Of a DNA stretch of 51,168 nucleotides, positions 1 through 7,365 are shown piece by piece. The notes below the pieces were generated by a model, which worked only from the letters and a program-made list of their open reading frames with translations, was not told the DNA's origin and searched no databases. How positions within the stretch are numbered: the first letter of the stretch is position 1; the number at the start of each line of letters is the position of its first letter. Where the stretch lies: assembly GCA_964596775.1 (NCBI GenBank), contig CAZQVN010000024.1, positions 1 through 51,168 of the forward strand, read 5' to 3'. The translations under genes were made by a program, and so were the position numbers. The DNA comes from CAZQVN01 sp964596775. GTDB lineage: Bacteria; Eisenbacteria; RBG-16-71-46; JABDJR01; JAWXBZ01.

Positions 1-2
1 GT

Positions 3-89
3 GCCTATCGTGTGTACCTGGTGGGCGGCGGAAGCGCGGTCTACGCGGGGTGGCGTCGGTCGTCGATCGACGCCGATCTCTTCGGGTGA
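3..89 (+). pseudogene. Nucleotidyltransferase-like fragment at left edge
   Basis: The frame open from the window edge to a TGA at 87-89 encodes 28 residues, including YLVGGGSAVYAGWR followed by SSIDADLF. This matches the core of the MNT/AbiEii-type nucleotidyltransferase fold, where an LVGG helix turn is followed by a D-x-D metal-binding motif. In the family at least 60-100 residues normally follow that motif. Here the frame stops two residues later and the next gene ends, convergently, only 14 nt away. It is either the remnant of a broken gene or a chance resemblance in a partial frame. The part left of the window cannot be seen. Confidence 0.35.
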
Positions 90-102
90 TTGGAGGGCGC
101 CC

Positions 103-630
103 CTACCCCTTCTTCTTCCTCCCCCGCGTCGTCGTCACCGATTCCACGCCGAACGTCTTCGGCACCTCGAACGGAATGTGCTTCAGATGCACCCCTCCGA
201 ACGACACGCTCTGCTCCGGCTTCAGCGGCTCGTAGGCGAGCTTCCCCTTGCCCGGCTTGACGCAGGTGGACACCCCCTCCGGCCGCAGCAGGATCCGCAC
301 CGTGGCGACCTTCGAGTCCGCCTCGACCGGCGTCAGCCGTCCCGGCTCCGGCTGCGTGAACGACAGCGGCTCGTCGCGATCGCGGACCTCGAGGAACAGC
401 GCCCCGTCGAGCGTGCCCCGCTCCACGAGCAGGACGCCGCGCAGCACCGGCGGGCCGGAAAACGGTGCCGCCTCCGGCCACATCGACGGGCAGAGCGGGC
501 ACTCGCGAGATCCCGGCGGCAGGATGTGACCGTTCAGGCACAGCTCCACCGGCACCACCGCCTCGCCGCACATCAGGCAGACGGACACCCAGGCGTCGTT
601 GTCCGCATAGCAGGCGCTGCACTTCATCAC
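103..630 (-). CDS. Double zinc-ribbon protein, T6SS-adjacent
   Basis: The 175-residue protein opens with two Cys-rich knuckle pairs, C4-C7/C18-C21 and C31-H35/C44-C47, consistent with two small zinc ribbons. A beta-rich tail (about residues 65-165) and a basic GRKKK end follow. The tail alternates short strands and glycine turns and could be a divergent FHA-like sandwich, but no diagnostic FHA residues are visible. Its start overlaps the stop of the upstream FHA gene by 4 nt (ATGA), so the two are translationally coupled. The pair is divergent from a T6SS operon, which suggests a regulatory or scaffolding role. The specific function is unknown. Confidence 0.7.
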   Translation of the reverse strand: MMKCSACYADNDAWVSVCLMCGEAVVPVELCLNGHILPPGSRECPLCPSMWPEAAPFSGPPVLRGVLLVERGTLDGALFLEVRDRDEPLSFTQPEPGRLTPVEADSKVATVRILLRPEGVSTCVKPGKGKLAYEPLKPEQSVSFGGVHLKHIPFEVPKTFGVESVTTTRGRKKKG

Positions 631-1274
631 GCGCCTCCGCGGGGGAGCGCCACGATCTGAAACCGGTAGCCGATCGACTTTTCCTGCGCGGCCTTGTCCG
701 ACGCGGTTCCGAGATCCACGCCGAGGACGACCGTCTCGTCCCCCTGGACCGTGTGGTACGTGTGATCCTGCCCCTTGCCGCGCCGCAGGTGCTGCGCCTT
801 CTTAACGAGATAGAGGCCGTTCGTGGACAGGTCGGTGATGCCGGTTTTCCCGCCGGGCTCCATCTGCACGACGAGATGCCGCCGGGAGATGTGGCCGAAC
901 TCGTCCTTGAACGGGAAGAGATGGGCCTGGGTGGGGGCGACCTTCCTCCCGTCGCGCCCCACCACTTCCGCCGGCGCCGGCGCCTTGCCGAGAAACAGCA
1001 CGTCGTCGGCGCGCATCGGGAACACCCGGCCGTAACGCGCGTCGGGCGCGCCGGGGGGCGTGTCGCTGCAGTCGGCGTACATCACGATGAAACCGAGGAG
1101 TGCGGTCGGATCGGCGGGCGAGCCGGCTTCCCCCCGCGTCCGGGTGATGTCGTCCGGGGCGGTAAAGTCGGTCCGGGTGGCGCCGGAAACCGCGAACGAC
1201 GCGTTGGCCGTGCCGCACACGGGGCACTTGTCCTGATCGGGGGAGAGGGCTCCCTGGCACGTTGGGCAGTTCAT
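627..1274 (-). CDS. Zinc ribbon plus FHA domain protein
   Basis: This 215-residue protein begins with a four-cysteine ribbon (C3, C6, C17, C20) and ends in a forkhead-associated domain, recognised by the ISRRHLVV strand and the following DLSTNGLYLV. These are the Ser/Arg/His and Asn-Gly positions that bind phosphothreonine. FHA domains in T6SS loci read the product of a PpkA-type kinase; such a kinase is encoded at 28110-30419. The gene leads a two-gene minus-strand unit and has a TAGACT box only 10 nt before its ATG, with no Shine-Dalgarno. In canonical systems the FHA is part of TagH. Here it is separate, and a TagH-like C-terminal protein lies at 3720-4718. Confidence 0.88.
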   Translation of the reverse strand: MNCPTCQGALSPDQDKCPVCGTANASFAVSGATRTDFTAPDDITRTRGEAGSPADPTALLGFIVMYADCSDTPPGAPDARYGRVFPMRADDVLFLGKAPAPAEVVGRDGRKVAPTQAHLFPFKDEFGHISRRHLVVQMEPGGKTGITDLSTNGLYLVKKAQHLRRGKGQDHTYHTVQGDETVVLGVDLGTASDKAAQEKSIGYRFQIVALPRGGA

Positions 1275-1284
1275 CGAGTCGTGG

Positions 1285-1314
1285 AGTCTAGTCGGTCGGT
1301 GAACGCAAAGGCAA
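1285..1314 (-). promoter_or_regulatory. Candidate promoter of the FHA gene pair
   Basis: Read on the minus strand, TTGCCT (1314-1309), an 18-nt spacer and TAGACT (1290-1285) resemble a sigma-70 promoter. The -10 box ends 10 nt before the ATG at 1274, so the transcript would start almost at the start codon. There is no Shine-Dalgarno sequence between them. Confidence 0.45.
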
Positions 1315-1467
1315 CTGGCCCATTGACCTGTGATGGGGAACGTGTTGGAATCCTCGTGAAACTCCGTCTTGATACAGGTTTAGGGCGTCCTTTCCCCCCG
1401 GACCGGGGCAGGCGGAAACGGACGTTTGTTGCTGAAACCCGCCCCGACGACGCCTCCAGGAACCGTC

Positions 1468-3723
1468 ATGAACCCAGTGGATCCAGGTCTGACCGAAAAG
1501 CCGGACACGTTCGGCGCGCCGCCGCTGGGGATCGAAGAGCGGGGCCTCCGGATCCGCCTGTATACAAAGGAGGCGGGCGACGCTCCCACGACGCGCTCGC
1601 CGGACACCGATCACCCGTTCGTGTCCCTGGCGTCCGGGGCGCTCCCCTTCCGTTCGTTCCTCGGTGCGCTCGAGGCCGACGGTCGCGCCGTGGTGCCGCA
1701 CCTGGCGGTCCTGCTCTCCCCGAACTCCTATCCGGGGCTCCGCGCCGGAACGCCGACGCCGGGCGCCACGAACATCCAGATGGAGCGGCTCTGGAGCCAG
1801 GCGCTCAGGAGCCACGCCGCGTTTGCCGCCCCCGGCCTGGCCGGCCTCGAAACGCGGGCGATGGCGCTGAACGAACCGCCGCCCGACGTGCCGCGCCTCG
1901 GCCCCCTGGCGTTCTGCCGGATGACCCGCGAGTACGTGGAGCCGGTCTGCCCGACCTGCCTCGGGCGCCTCGCGCTCTGCCGCGACGAAACGCTGCTCCG
2001 CACGTCCGGGCTGCCGTCCTACGCGCAGTCGCTCTTCCGCTACCTGTACTGCCCGGCCTGCGCCGCGGAGGGGACGGGGGGCGCCACGTTCTACAGCTAC
2101 TCCACCCGGGCCACCGAAACGCCGGCCCAGGGGGTGCGCATCCGCCGCCGGAGCGAGCTCTACCGCGACCTCGCCGGCCGCATCCAGACCGGCTCGGCGC
2201 CCACGGAGGCGCGGCACGCCTGCTTCGAGTGCCCGCACCGCGAGCGCTGCTACCCCGCCGGCCGCAGTCTCGAGGACCGGCTTCCCGGGGAGGACCAGCT
2301 CTATCCGCTCGTCTACTACGAAGCGTTCTACCTGCCGCTGACCGCGGCGCCCCTCAATTTCCGCGAAGCGGCGGCGCTGCTCGGCGGCGCCGCGCCGGGC
2401 GAGGCGAGCCTGGCCGGGGAAACGTCGGCGTCCGATCCGCTGCACGAGGCCGCGCACCAGGCGCTGTCGTTCGATCGCGCCCAGCAGTTCTTCTTTCACG
2501 GCGACACCACCGGCCTCTACGGTCTCGAGGTGTTCTACCGGAAGATCGCGGCGTTCACCGGCCTCTCCCGCGCCGTGCGCGACCTCCACGAGCAGGCGCG
2601 CCGCCCGCATCTTGCGCTCTCGCCGGACCGGGTGCGCGGCGTTCTCCCCGACGCGTCCGACGACACGCTGCCCGAGCGGTGGCGGCTCGGCCTCCAGCTG
2701 ACCGACCTCATCTCGACCGCGCCGCTCGCGTCGCTGGACAAGGATCACATCCCCGGCGAGCCGGCCGTCTGGTCCGTGCCGTACCCGCTCCCCGAGGCGT
2801 GGGTGCCCGGCGACCTCTCCCGGATCCAGAGCGAAACGCAGTTCATGCGCCTGCAGTCGAAGGGGGTCCGGGTGGAGACGCTGGGCGGCGCCACCGTGGC
2901 CCGGATCACCGCGGAGCTGACGGCGGACGGATACCGCCCGCTCGATCACGGGCAGTTCGATCTCGTCCGCATCTCCGCCGAGGCGGGGAAGAGCCAGCTC
3001 GGCCGGCTGACGTTCGCCGGCCGGAAGACGGCGGAGATCCCGCGCGGATTTCTCTTCGAGGGGCTGACCGGGCCGCTGTCGCCGGACGTGACCGCGCTGC
3101 TCGACCCGGCCAACCTGCCGTCGTCGTGGAGCGTCGAGGCCACGATCGTCCATACGTTCGGCCCGCCCGCCGACGTGCTGAGCCTCGGCCTGATCCTGAT
3201 CCGGCTGCTGCTCGAGAACGACCGCCAGGACGGCAGCCGCCTGTCCCGCGAAGTCGTGGAGAAGATCGCCGGCGCCGCGGCCGGCTCCGCGGACGTGCCG
3301 GAGCGGGAGAGGCTGTCGCAGGCGATCCGGGCGGCCACGCTCGCCGCGGACCCGTCGCAGGTGCTGTTCCGCGAGGCGGACCGGACCGCGGCCGTGCCGT
3401 CCATTCCGGAGGCGCTCTGGCTCGACACGCTCGGCCTGGCGTTCCGCATGGCTACGAACATCGCCGGGTACAGCCTGTGCGGCCGCCAGGACGACTACGA
3501 TGCCGCGGATCCCGGCGGTCCGATGCGGCGGGTCGTGGAGGAACTGGAGATGCTGGCCGAGCGGGCCCGCGGCGGCCTCGTCGGGTCGAGCGGACGGAAC
3601 GGCGTGATCCTCGAAGTCTGCGCGGACTTCCTGGCCGACGTCCGCTCGTGGAAGAACGGCCCGATGTCGGAGGAGGCAATACAGATGACGATGGTGGCCC
3701 CCGGCCGGAAGAAGGGCTCATGA
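1468..3723 (+). CDS. Cys-rich T6SS-associated protein with kinase-like C-lobe
   Basis: This is the first gene of the plus-strand T6SS operon (751 residues). I chose ATG 1468 because AGGA sits about 6 nt upstream; a longer reading from 1426 uses TTG. The N-terminal half has three cysteine groups: C161/C164/C171, C195/C198 and C252/C255/C261, likely zinc or other metal sites. Near residues 565-578 the stretch GPPADVLSLGLILIRLLLEN resembles the D-x-x-S-x-G-x-x-L core of protein kinase subdomain IX. No HRD or DFG motif is seen, so if it is a kinase fold it is a pseudokinase. It ends in an ATGA overlap with the next gene. A sensory or scaffold role with the FHA and TagH-like proteins is inference; no named family was recognised. 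Confidence 0.7.
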   Translation: MNPVDPGLTEKPDTFGAPPLGIEERGLRIRLYTKEAGDAPTTRSPDTDHPFVSLASGALPFRSFLGALEADGRAVVPHLAVLLSPNSYPGLRAGTPTPGATNIQMERLWSQALRSHAAFAAPGLAGLETRAMALNEPPPDVPRLGPLAFCRMTREYVEPVCPTCLGRLALCRDETLLRTSGLPSYAQSLFRYLYCPACAAEGTGGATFYSYSTRATETPAQGVRIRRRSELYRDLAGRIQTGSAPTEARHACFECPHRERCYPAGRSLEDRLPGEDQLYPLVYYEAFYLPLTAAPLNFREAAALLGGAAPGEASLAGETSASDPLHEAAHQALSFDRAQQFFFHGDTTGLYGLEVFYRKIAAFTGLSRAVRDLHEQARRPHLALSPDRVRGVLPDASDDTLPERWRLGLQLTDLISTAPLASLDKDHIPGEPAVWSVPYPLPEAWVPGDLSRIQSETQFMRLQSKGVRVETLGGATVARITAELTADGYRPLDHGQFDLVRISAEAGKSQLGRLTFAGRKTAEIPRGFLFEGLTGPLSPDVTALLDPANLPSSWSVEATIVHTFGPPADVLSLGLILIRLLLENDRQDGSRLSREVVEKIAGAAAGSADVPERERLSQAIRAATLAADPSQVLFREADRTAAVPSIPEALWLDTLGLAFRMATNIAGYSLCGRQDDYDAADPGGPMRRVVEELEMLAERARGGLVGSSGRNGVILEVCADFLADVRSWKNGPMSEEAIQMTMVAPGRKKGS

Positions 3724-4718
3724 GCACGATTCCGGGACCGGGAGCCCGGGGCGCCGGGCGCGCGAAGCCGGGCCATGCCGGTGCGGGCGGCCCGGGCACG
3801 GCACCGGGCGGCGACGCCGCGAACACCGCCGGCGCCGCTCCTCCGGGCTCGGCCCAGGACGCCGCCCGCCGGATGCGCCGCATCCTCGCCGACCCGTCGT
3901 TCAAGACGGAGGGGCACCGCAAGGCGGCGCTCCGCCGGGTGCTCCACGCCGGCGCCGCCGGGATGACCGAACCGGAACTCTCCCTGTTTCTCGACGAGAT
4001 CAAGAGCCGCTTCCCGGACCGGACGTTCGAGTCCACGATCCGGCTCCGGCATCTCGAGGAAAAGTCCGCGGCGATGGAGAAGGAGAACGCCGAACTCCGG
4101 AAGAAGGTGGAAGCGCTCGAGCGGCGGGCGAAGGACGGCGACACCACGATCAGCGCCCTCGTAAAGACGGCCTCCCGGGCGGCCGCGCACGCCGCCGGCG
4201 AGTCCGAGGTCGGCGGTTCGATCTTTTCGCCGGCGGATGCCGAGGCGCTGCAGCGCTTTTCGGCGGCGATCGCGAAGATCATGACGTTCGCATTCGACCA
4301 GGAGGCCACGCTCGCGTCGGTGGAGGAAACGCTCGGCCGGCCGGGACGGAAGGGCGCCCAGGGGGAGTCGCTGGCCGGCATCCTCGTGGAGCTGGCGCGC
4401 GCCTCCGGCCGCCCCGGCGACCTCGACATGGAGATGGAGACCCGGCTCCGCCGCCTGCACCTGCTCCCCGCGGCGCTCCTGGCCGGCGCCCAGCAGTCGT
4501 GGAAGGGGGGCACCCGCGGCCTCCTCGAGTACCTGGATCCGAAGGTCGTGGAGCAGGAGATCCAGGGGAAGATCCCGGGCCTCCGGGAGGCGGCGGTGCT
4601 CAAGGAAGTCCGCCGCCGGTACGAGCAGCTCTGGGACGAACTGGACAAGAACATCGCACATTATTACCGTGGCACGTTCGAGACGGTCTATTCCGAGAAA
4701 ATGGAGGGTCGCAAGTGA
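3720..4718 (+). CDS. TagH-like T6SS protein lacking the FHA domain
   Basis: The 332-residue protein has a disordered Gly/Ala/Pro N-terminus (about 1-40), a coiled coil rich in Glu/Lys (about 105-140) and a helical C-terminal half. The tail has ALLAGAQQSW, then YLDPKVVEQEI, and near the end YEQLWDELDKN and FETVYSEKM. This order matches the C-terminal domain of TagH/Fha proteins, where a helix ending near 'dPe.le' is followed by 'lW..y..ly' and 'F..aYe'. The canonical N-terminal FHA is absent and may be supplied in trans by the protein at 627-1274. It starts inside the previous stop codon (ATGA) and its own stop overlaps the GTG of tssJ. A distant TssA-like protein is the alternative. Confidence 0.6.
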   Translation: MSTIPGPGARGAGRAKPGHAGAGGPGTAPGGDAANTAGAAPPGSAQDAARRMRRILADPSFKTEGHRKAALRRVLHAGAAGMTEPELSLFLDEIKSRFPDRTFESTIRLRHLEEKSAAMEKENAELRKKVEALERRAKDGDTTISALVKTASRAAAHAAGESEVGGSIFSPADAEALQRFSAAIAKIMTFAFDQEATLASVEETLGRPGRKGAQGESLAGILVELARASGRPGDLDMEMETRLRRLHLLPAALLAGAQQSWKGGTRGLLEYLDPKVVEQEIQGKIPGLREAAVLKEVRRRYEQLWDELDKNIAHYYRGTFETVYSEKMEGRK

Positions 4719-5299
4719 TCCGTTCTGAGAAATTTCCGACGTCCGCCGACGAGGACCGCCCTGGCCGGACAACCGGCGCTCCGGACCCGCGCCGTCACGC
4801 CTCCACCCACCCCGTCGACGCTCCGGACCCGCGCCGTCACGCCTCCACCCGCCCCGTCGTCTGGTTGGCCACGCTGGCCATGGCCTTTTCCCTGTCCGGC
4901 TGCCTCGGCTGCGGCGGCGGCGAAACGTACATCCACATGGGCCTCGACCGCGCGGACACGCACGAGCGCCCGGTCTGGGTCGGCGTCTACTTCACGAACA
5001 GCGCCACGGCGCTCGACGGCCGGGACATCGCCGACCTGACGAACAAGGAAACGGCCCGGACGCTCGGTCCGACCGACGGCGTCATCGGGCCTCCGTACAT
5101 CCAGCCGGTGTATCCGGGGCGCGACCCGGTCGCCATCACGCTGAACGCCTACGATCCGGCCATCACGCATGTTCTGGTGGTCGGAAACTTTCCGAACGCC
5201 GGCGAATGCGCCCGGCAGAAGATGGCCGTACCGAAGGATTCGAAACTGAAGATCGCCATATCCGTGGACGAGGACTGCCTCACCGTGAAGAAGAAATAG
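4715..5299 (+). CDS. tssJ: TssJ outer-membrane lipoprotein of T6SS
   Basis: This 194-residue lipoprotein has the lipobox LSGC (Cys63) after a hydrophobic stretch, followed by a small beta-domain (GVYFTNSATAL ... ITLNAYDPAITHVLVVGNF) of TssJ size. TssJ anchors the TssL-TssM trans-envelope complex to the outer membrane, and its place just before tssK-tssL-tssM supports the call. The GTG start overlaps the previous stop (GTGA). The approximately 45 residues before the signal sequence are unusual and contain a duplicated segment, APDPRRHAST, encoded by a 42-bp tandem repeat. The true start may lie downstream (TTG near 4864 or ATG 4880), but those lack a clear ribosome-binding site. The beta-domain is divergent. 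Confidence 0.8.
   Translation: MIRSEKFPTSADEDRPGRTTGAPDPRRHASTHPVDAPDPRRHASTRPVVWLATLAMAFSLSGCLGCGGGETYIHMGLDRADTHERPVWVGVYFTNSATALDGRDIADLTNKETARTLGPTDGVIGPPYIQPVYPGRDPVAITLNAYDPAITHVLVVGNFPNAGECARQKMAVPKDSKLKIAISVDEDCLTVKKK
4777..4859 (+). repeat. 42-bp tandem duplication in tssJ 5' end
   Basis: Bases 4777-4817 recur at 4819-4859 with one mismatch (A4809 versus G4851), a tandem repeat of period 42. Because 42 is a multiple of three, it duplicates 14 residues in the region before the lipoprotein signal. Confidence 0.9.
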
Positions 5300-5309
5300 G
5301 GGACGATCA

Positions 5310-6680
5310 ATGCATCGCTATCACCGGATCGTCTGGAGCGAGGGGCTGTTCCTGACGCCCCAGCATTTCCAGCAGTGGGATCTGTTTCACGAGGCCGAGC
5401 TGGCCTCGCGCGCGGAGCTCGTGCGGCCGTACGCCTGGGGCGTTCACGCGCTGGACATCGACCGCGAGGAGCTGTCGCGCGGGGTGTTCAAGATCGTGTC
5501 GCTGACCGGAATCCTCCCGACCGGCGTGTCGGTGCGGGTGCCCGACGTGGACGCGCCGCCGCCGTCGCTGACGTTCAAGGACGCGTTCGACGTCCGCTCC
5601 GACAGCCTCGACATCTTCGTGGGGCTGCCGTCCCGCCGGAGCGGCTGGGCCAACTGCCAGCTCCCCGGCGACGCCGCCTCCGCGTCCGGCGAGGTCCGCT
5701 ACGTGGCCCGGTCGCTGTCGGTGCCCGACGAAAACAACGGGCGGAACGAACGGCCGATCCTCCGCGCCGAGCAGAACCTGCGGCTGCTCCTGTCCACCGA
5801 CCAGCGGGACAGCTTCGACTGCCTGCCGGTGGCCCGGATCGTCCGCAGCTCCACCGGCGGCTACCAGCTGGCGCCCGGCTACGCGCCGCCGCTGATCAAC
5901 GTGAAGGCGTCGACGGCGATCGACGCGATGATCAAGTCGCTGCTCGAGCGGCTTGCCGCCCGCAGTTCCGAGCTCGGGTCGCGGTTCACCGAGGCCGGCG
6001 CCGACGCGCGGGACATCACGCCGGCGAATCTCCGCGCGTTCCTCCACTTCGGCTGCGTGAACGGCGCGATCCCGATCCTCTCGCACTTCAAGAACACCGA
6101 GGCGGTGCACCCCGAGGAGATTTACCGCTTTCTCGCCTCGCTGGCCGGCCAGCTGTCCACGTTCAACGCGCGGCGTCTCCACCCCCGCGACATTCCGGCC
6201 TACGACCACGTGAGCCCGGGGGAGATGTTCTCGAACCTCGAGAAGCTCGTCATCGACCTGCTCGAGCTCGAGGTGTCGCAGGGGTACATCGTGGTGCCGC
6301 TGATCGCCGGGGCGGACGGGCGGCTGCAGGGGCAGATTCCCAAGCCGTCGCTCATGGACGCCGGAAGCGCCCTGATCCTGACGGTCGGCGCTCCCGACCT
6401 GTCCGAGCCGCAGCTCATGTCCGGCGTCGGCCGGATCGTGCTGGCCTCGATCGACCGGATCCAGACGAAGATCAACAACCGGCTGCCCGGCCTGCCGCTG
6501 CATCACATGGCGGTTCCGCCGCCGGCGATCCCGCGGCGGCGCGGCACCTACTACTTTCAGCTCGACTCGCGCGGCGCTGACTGGGAGGCGATCCGCGCGT
6601 CGATGAACCTGGCCATCGATCTGCCGGCCGATCTCAAGACCGCCGAAATCGAACTGCTCGGCCTGGAGGGACGCGGATGA
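5310..6680 (+). CDS. tssK: TssK baseplate-membrane complex adaptor
   Basis: The 456-residue protein is full length for TssK (ImpJ/VasE family, about 440-460). Its opening HRIVWSEGLFLTPQHFQQWD is the conserved signature of the N-terminal shell domain. TssK is the trimeric cytoplasmic connector that links TssF-TssG-TssE baseplate wedges to TssL and TssM. A clear AGGGGA ribosome-binding site lies 7 nt before the ATG. The gene is 10 nt after tssJ and overlaps tssL by 4 nt, as expected for a core operon. Confidence 0.97.
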   Translation: MHRYHRIVWSEGLFLTPQHFQQWDLFHEAELASRAELVRPYAWGVHALDIDREELSRGVFKIVSLTGILPTGVSVRVPDVDAPPPSLTFKDAFDVRSDSLDIFVGLPSRRSGWANCQLPGDAASASGEVRYVARSLSVPDENNGRNERPILRAEQNLRLLLSTDQRDSFDCLPVARIVRSSTGGYQLAPGYAPPLINVKASTAIDAMIKSLLERLAARSSELGSRFTEAGADARDITPANLRAFLHFGCVNGAIPILSHFKNTEAVHPEEIYRFLASLAGQLSTFNARRLHPRDIPAYDHVSPGEMFSNLEKLVIDLLELEVSQGYIVVPLIAGADGRLQGQIPKPSLMDAGSALILTVGAPDLSEPQLMSGVGRIVLASIDRIQTKINNRLPGLPLHHMAVPPPAIPRRRGTYYFQLDSRGADWEAIRASMNLAIDLPADLKTAEIELLGLEGRG

Positions 6681-7363
6681 GCAAGGAACCCGCCGCGGGT
6701 GCGAAGACGCCGGTCACCCGGGGGCAGCTGGCCGACGCGGCCGGCCCGCTCCTCTCCCTGATCATCGTCCTCAAGAGAACGTACAGCCTGGACAGCCTGA
6801 CCGACCTCCGGAACAAGGTGGAGAAGATGATCCTCGAGTTCCGCAGCCGCCTCCGCGACCTCGGCACGCCGCCGCAGGACACCGACGACGCCACCTACGC
6901 GATCGCCGCCACGTTCGACGAAACGCTGCTCAACGCGCAGTGGGCGGGTCGCGACGACTGGGAGCGGAACGCGCTGGCCAGGACCTACTGCAACGACGAG
7001 TTCGTCGGTCTCGGCTTCTTCGACAAGCTGACCCAGCTCCGCCGCTCGTCCTCGCCGCGCCGCGATGTCATCGAGGTCTTCTACTACTGTCTCGTGTCCG
7101 GCTTCCAGGGGAAGCTCGTGGAAACGCCGGGCCAGCTCGCCGACCTCGTGGACGAGATCTCCAAGGAGATCGCCGCCCCGGAGAAGGCGGTGTCCGTCAA
7201 CGCGATCCCCGAGGGGGCGGGACGGCTGGAGCCGCTCCGCACGTTCCCGTGGCCGATCATCGCGGTGGTCGGGATCTTCGTGCCGCTGCTCGTCTGGCTC
7301 GTGGCGTGGAACGTGGTCGACCGTCACGCCGAAAACATCCGCCGGGCGTTCGCGGGGTACTGA
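6677..7363 (+). CDS. tssL: TssL (DotU/IcmH-like) inner-membrane protein
   Basis: This 228-residue protein has the helical cytoplasmic DotU domain (ATFDETLLNAQW, then ARTYCNDEFVGLGFFDKL) and one C-terminal transmembrane helix at about residues 190-213 (PIIAVVGIFVPLLVWLVAW). It ends soon after the helix, so it lacks the OmpA-like peptidoglycan-binding extension of some TssL proteins. That activity could be provided by the OmpA/peptidoglycan-binding protein at 23035-24944. The start is inside the tssK stop (ATGA) and tssM begins 2 nt after its stop. Confidence 0.94.
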   Translation: MSKEPAAGAKTPVTRGQLADAAGPLLSLIIVLKRTYSLDSLTDLRNKVEKMILEFRSRLRDLGTPPQDTDDATYAIAATFDETLLNAQWAGRDDWERNALARTYCNDEFVGLGFFDKLTQLRRSSSPRRDVIEVFYYCLVSGFQGKLVETPGQLADLVDEISKEIAAPEKAVSVNAIPEGAGRLEPLRTFPWPIIAVVGIFVPLLVWLVAWNVVDRHAENIRRAFAGY

Positions 7364-7365
7364 TC

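Noticed and set aside
1288..3153. Long minus-strand open frame (621 codons) opposite the Cys-rich gene
   Set aside because: It is an antisense shadow caused by high GC. It is Arg/Gly/Ala-rich without domains, while the plus strand has coherent motifs and operon overlaps.
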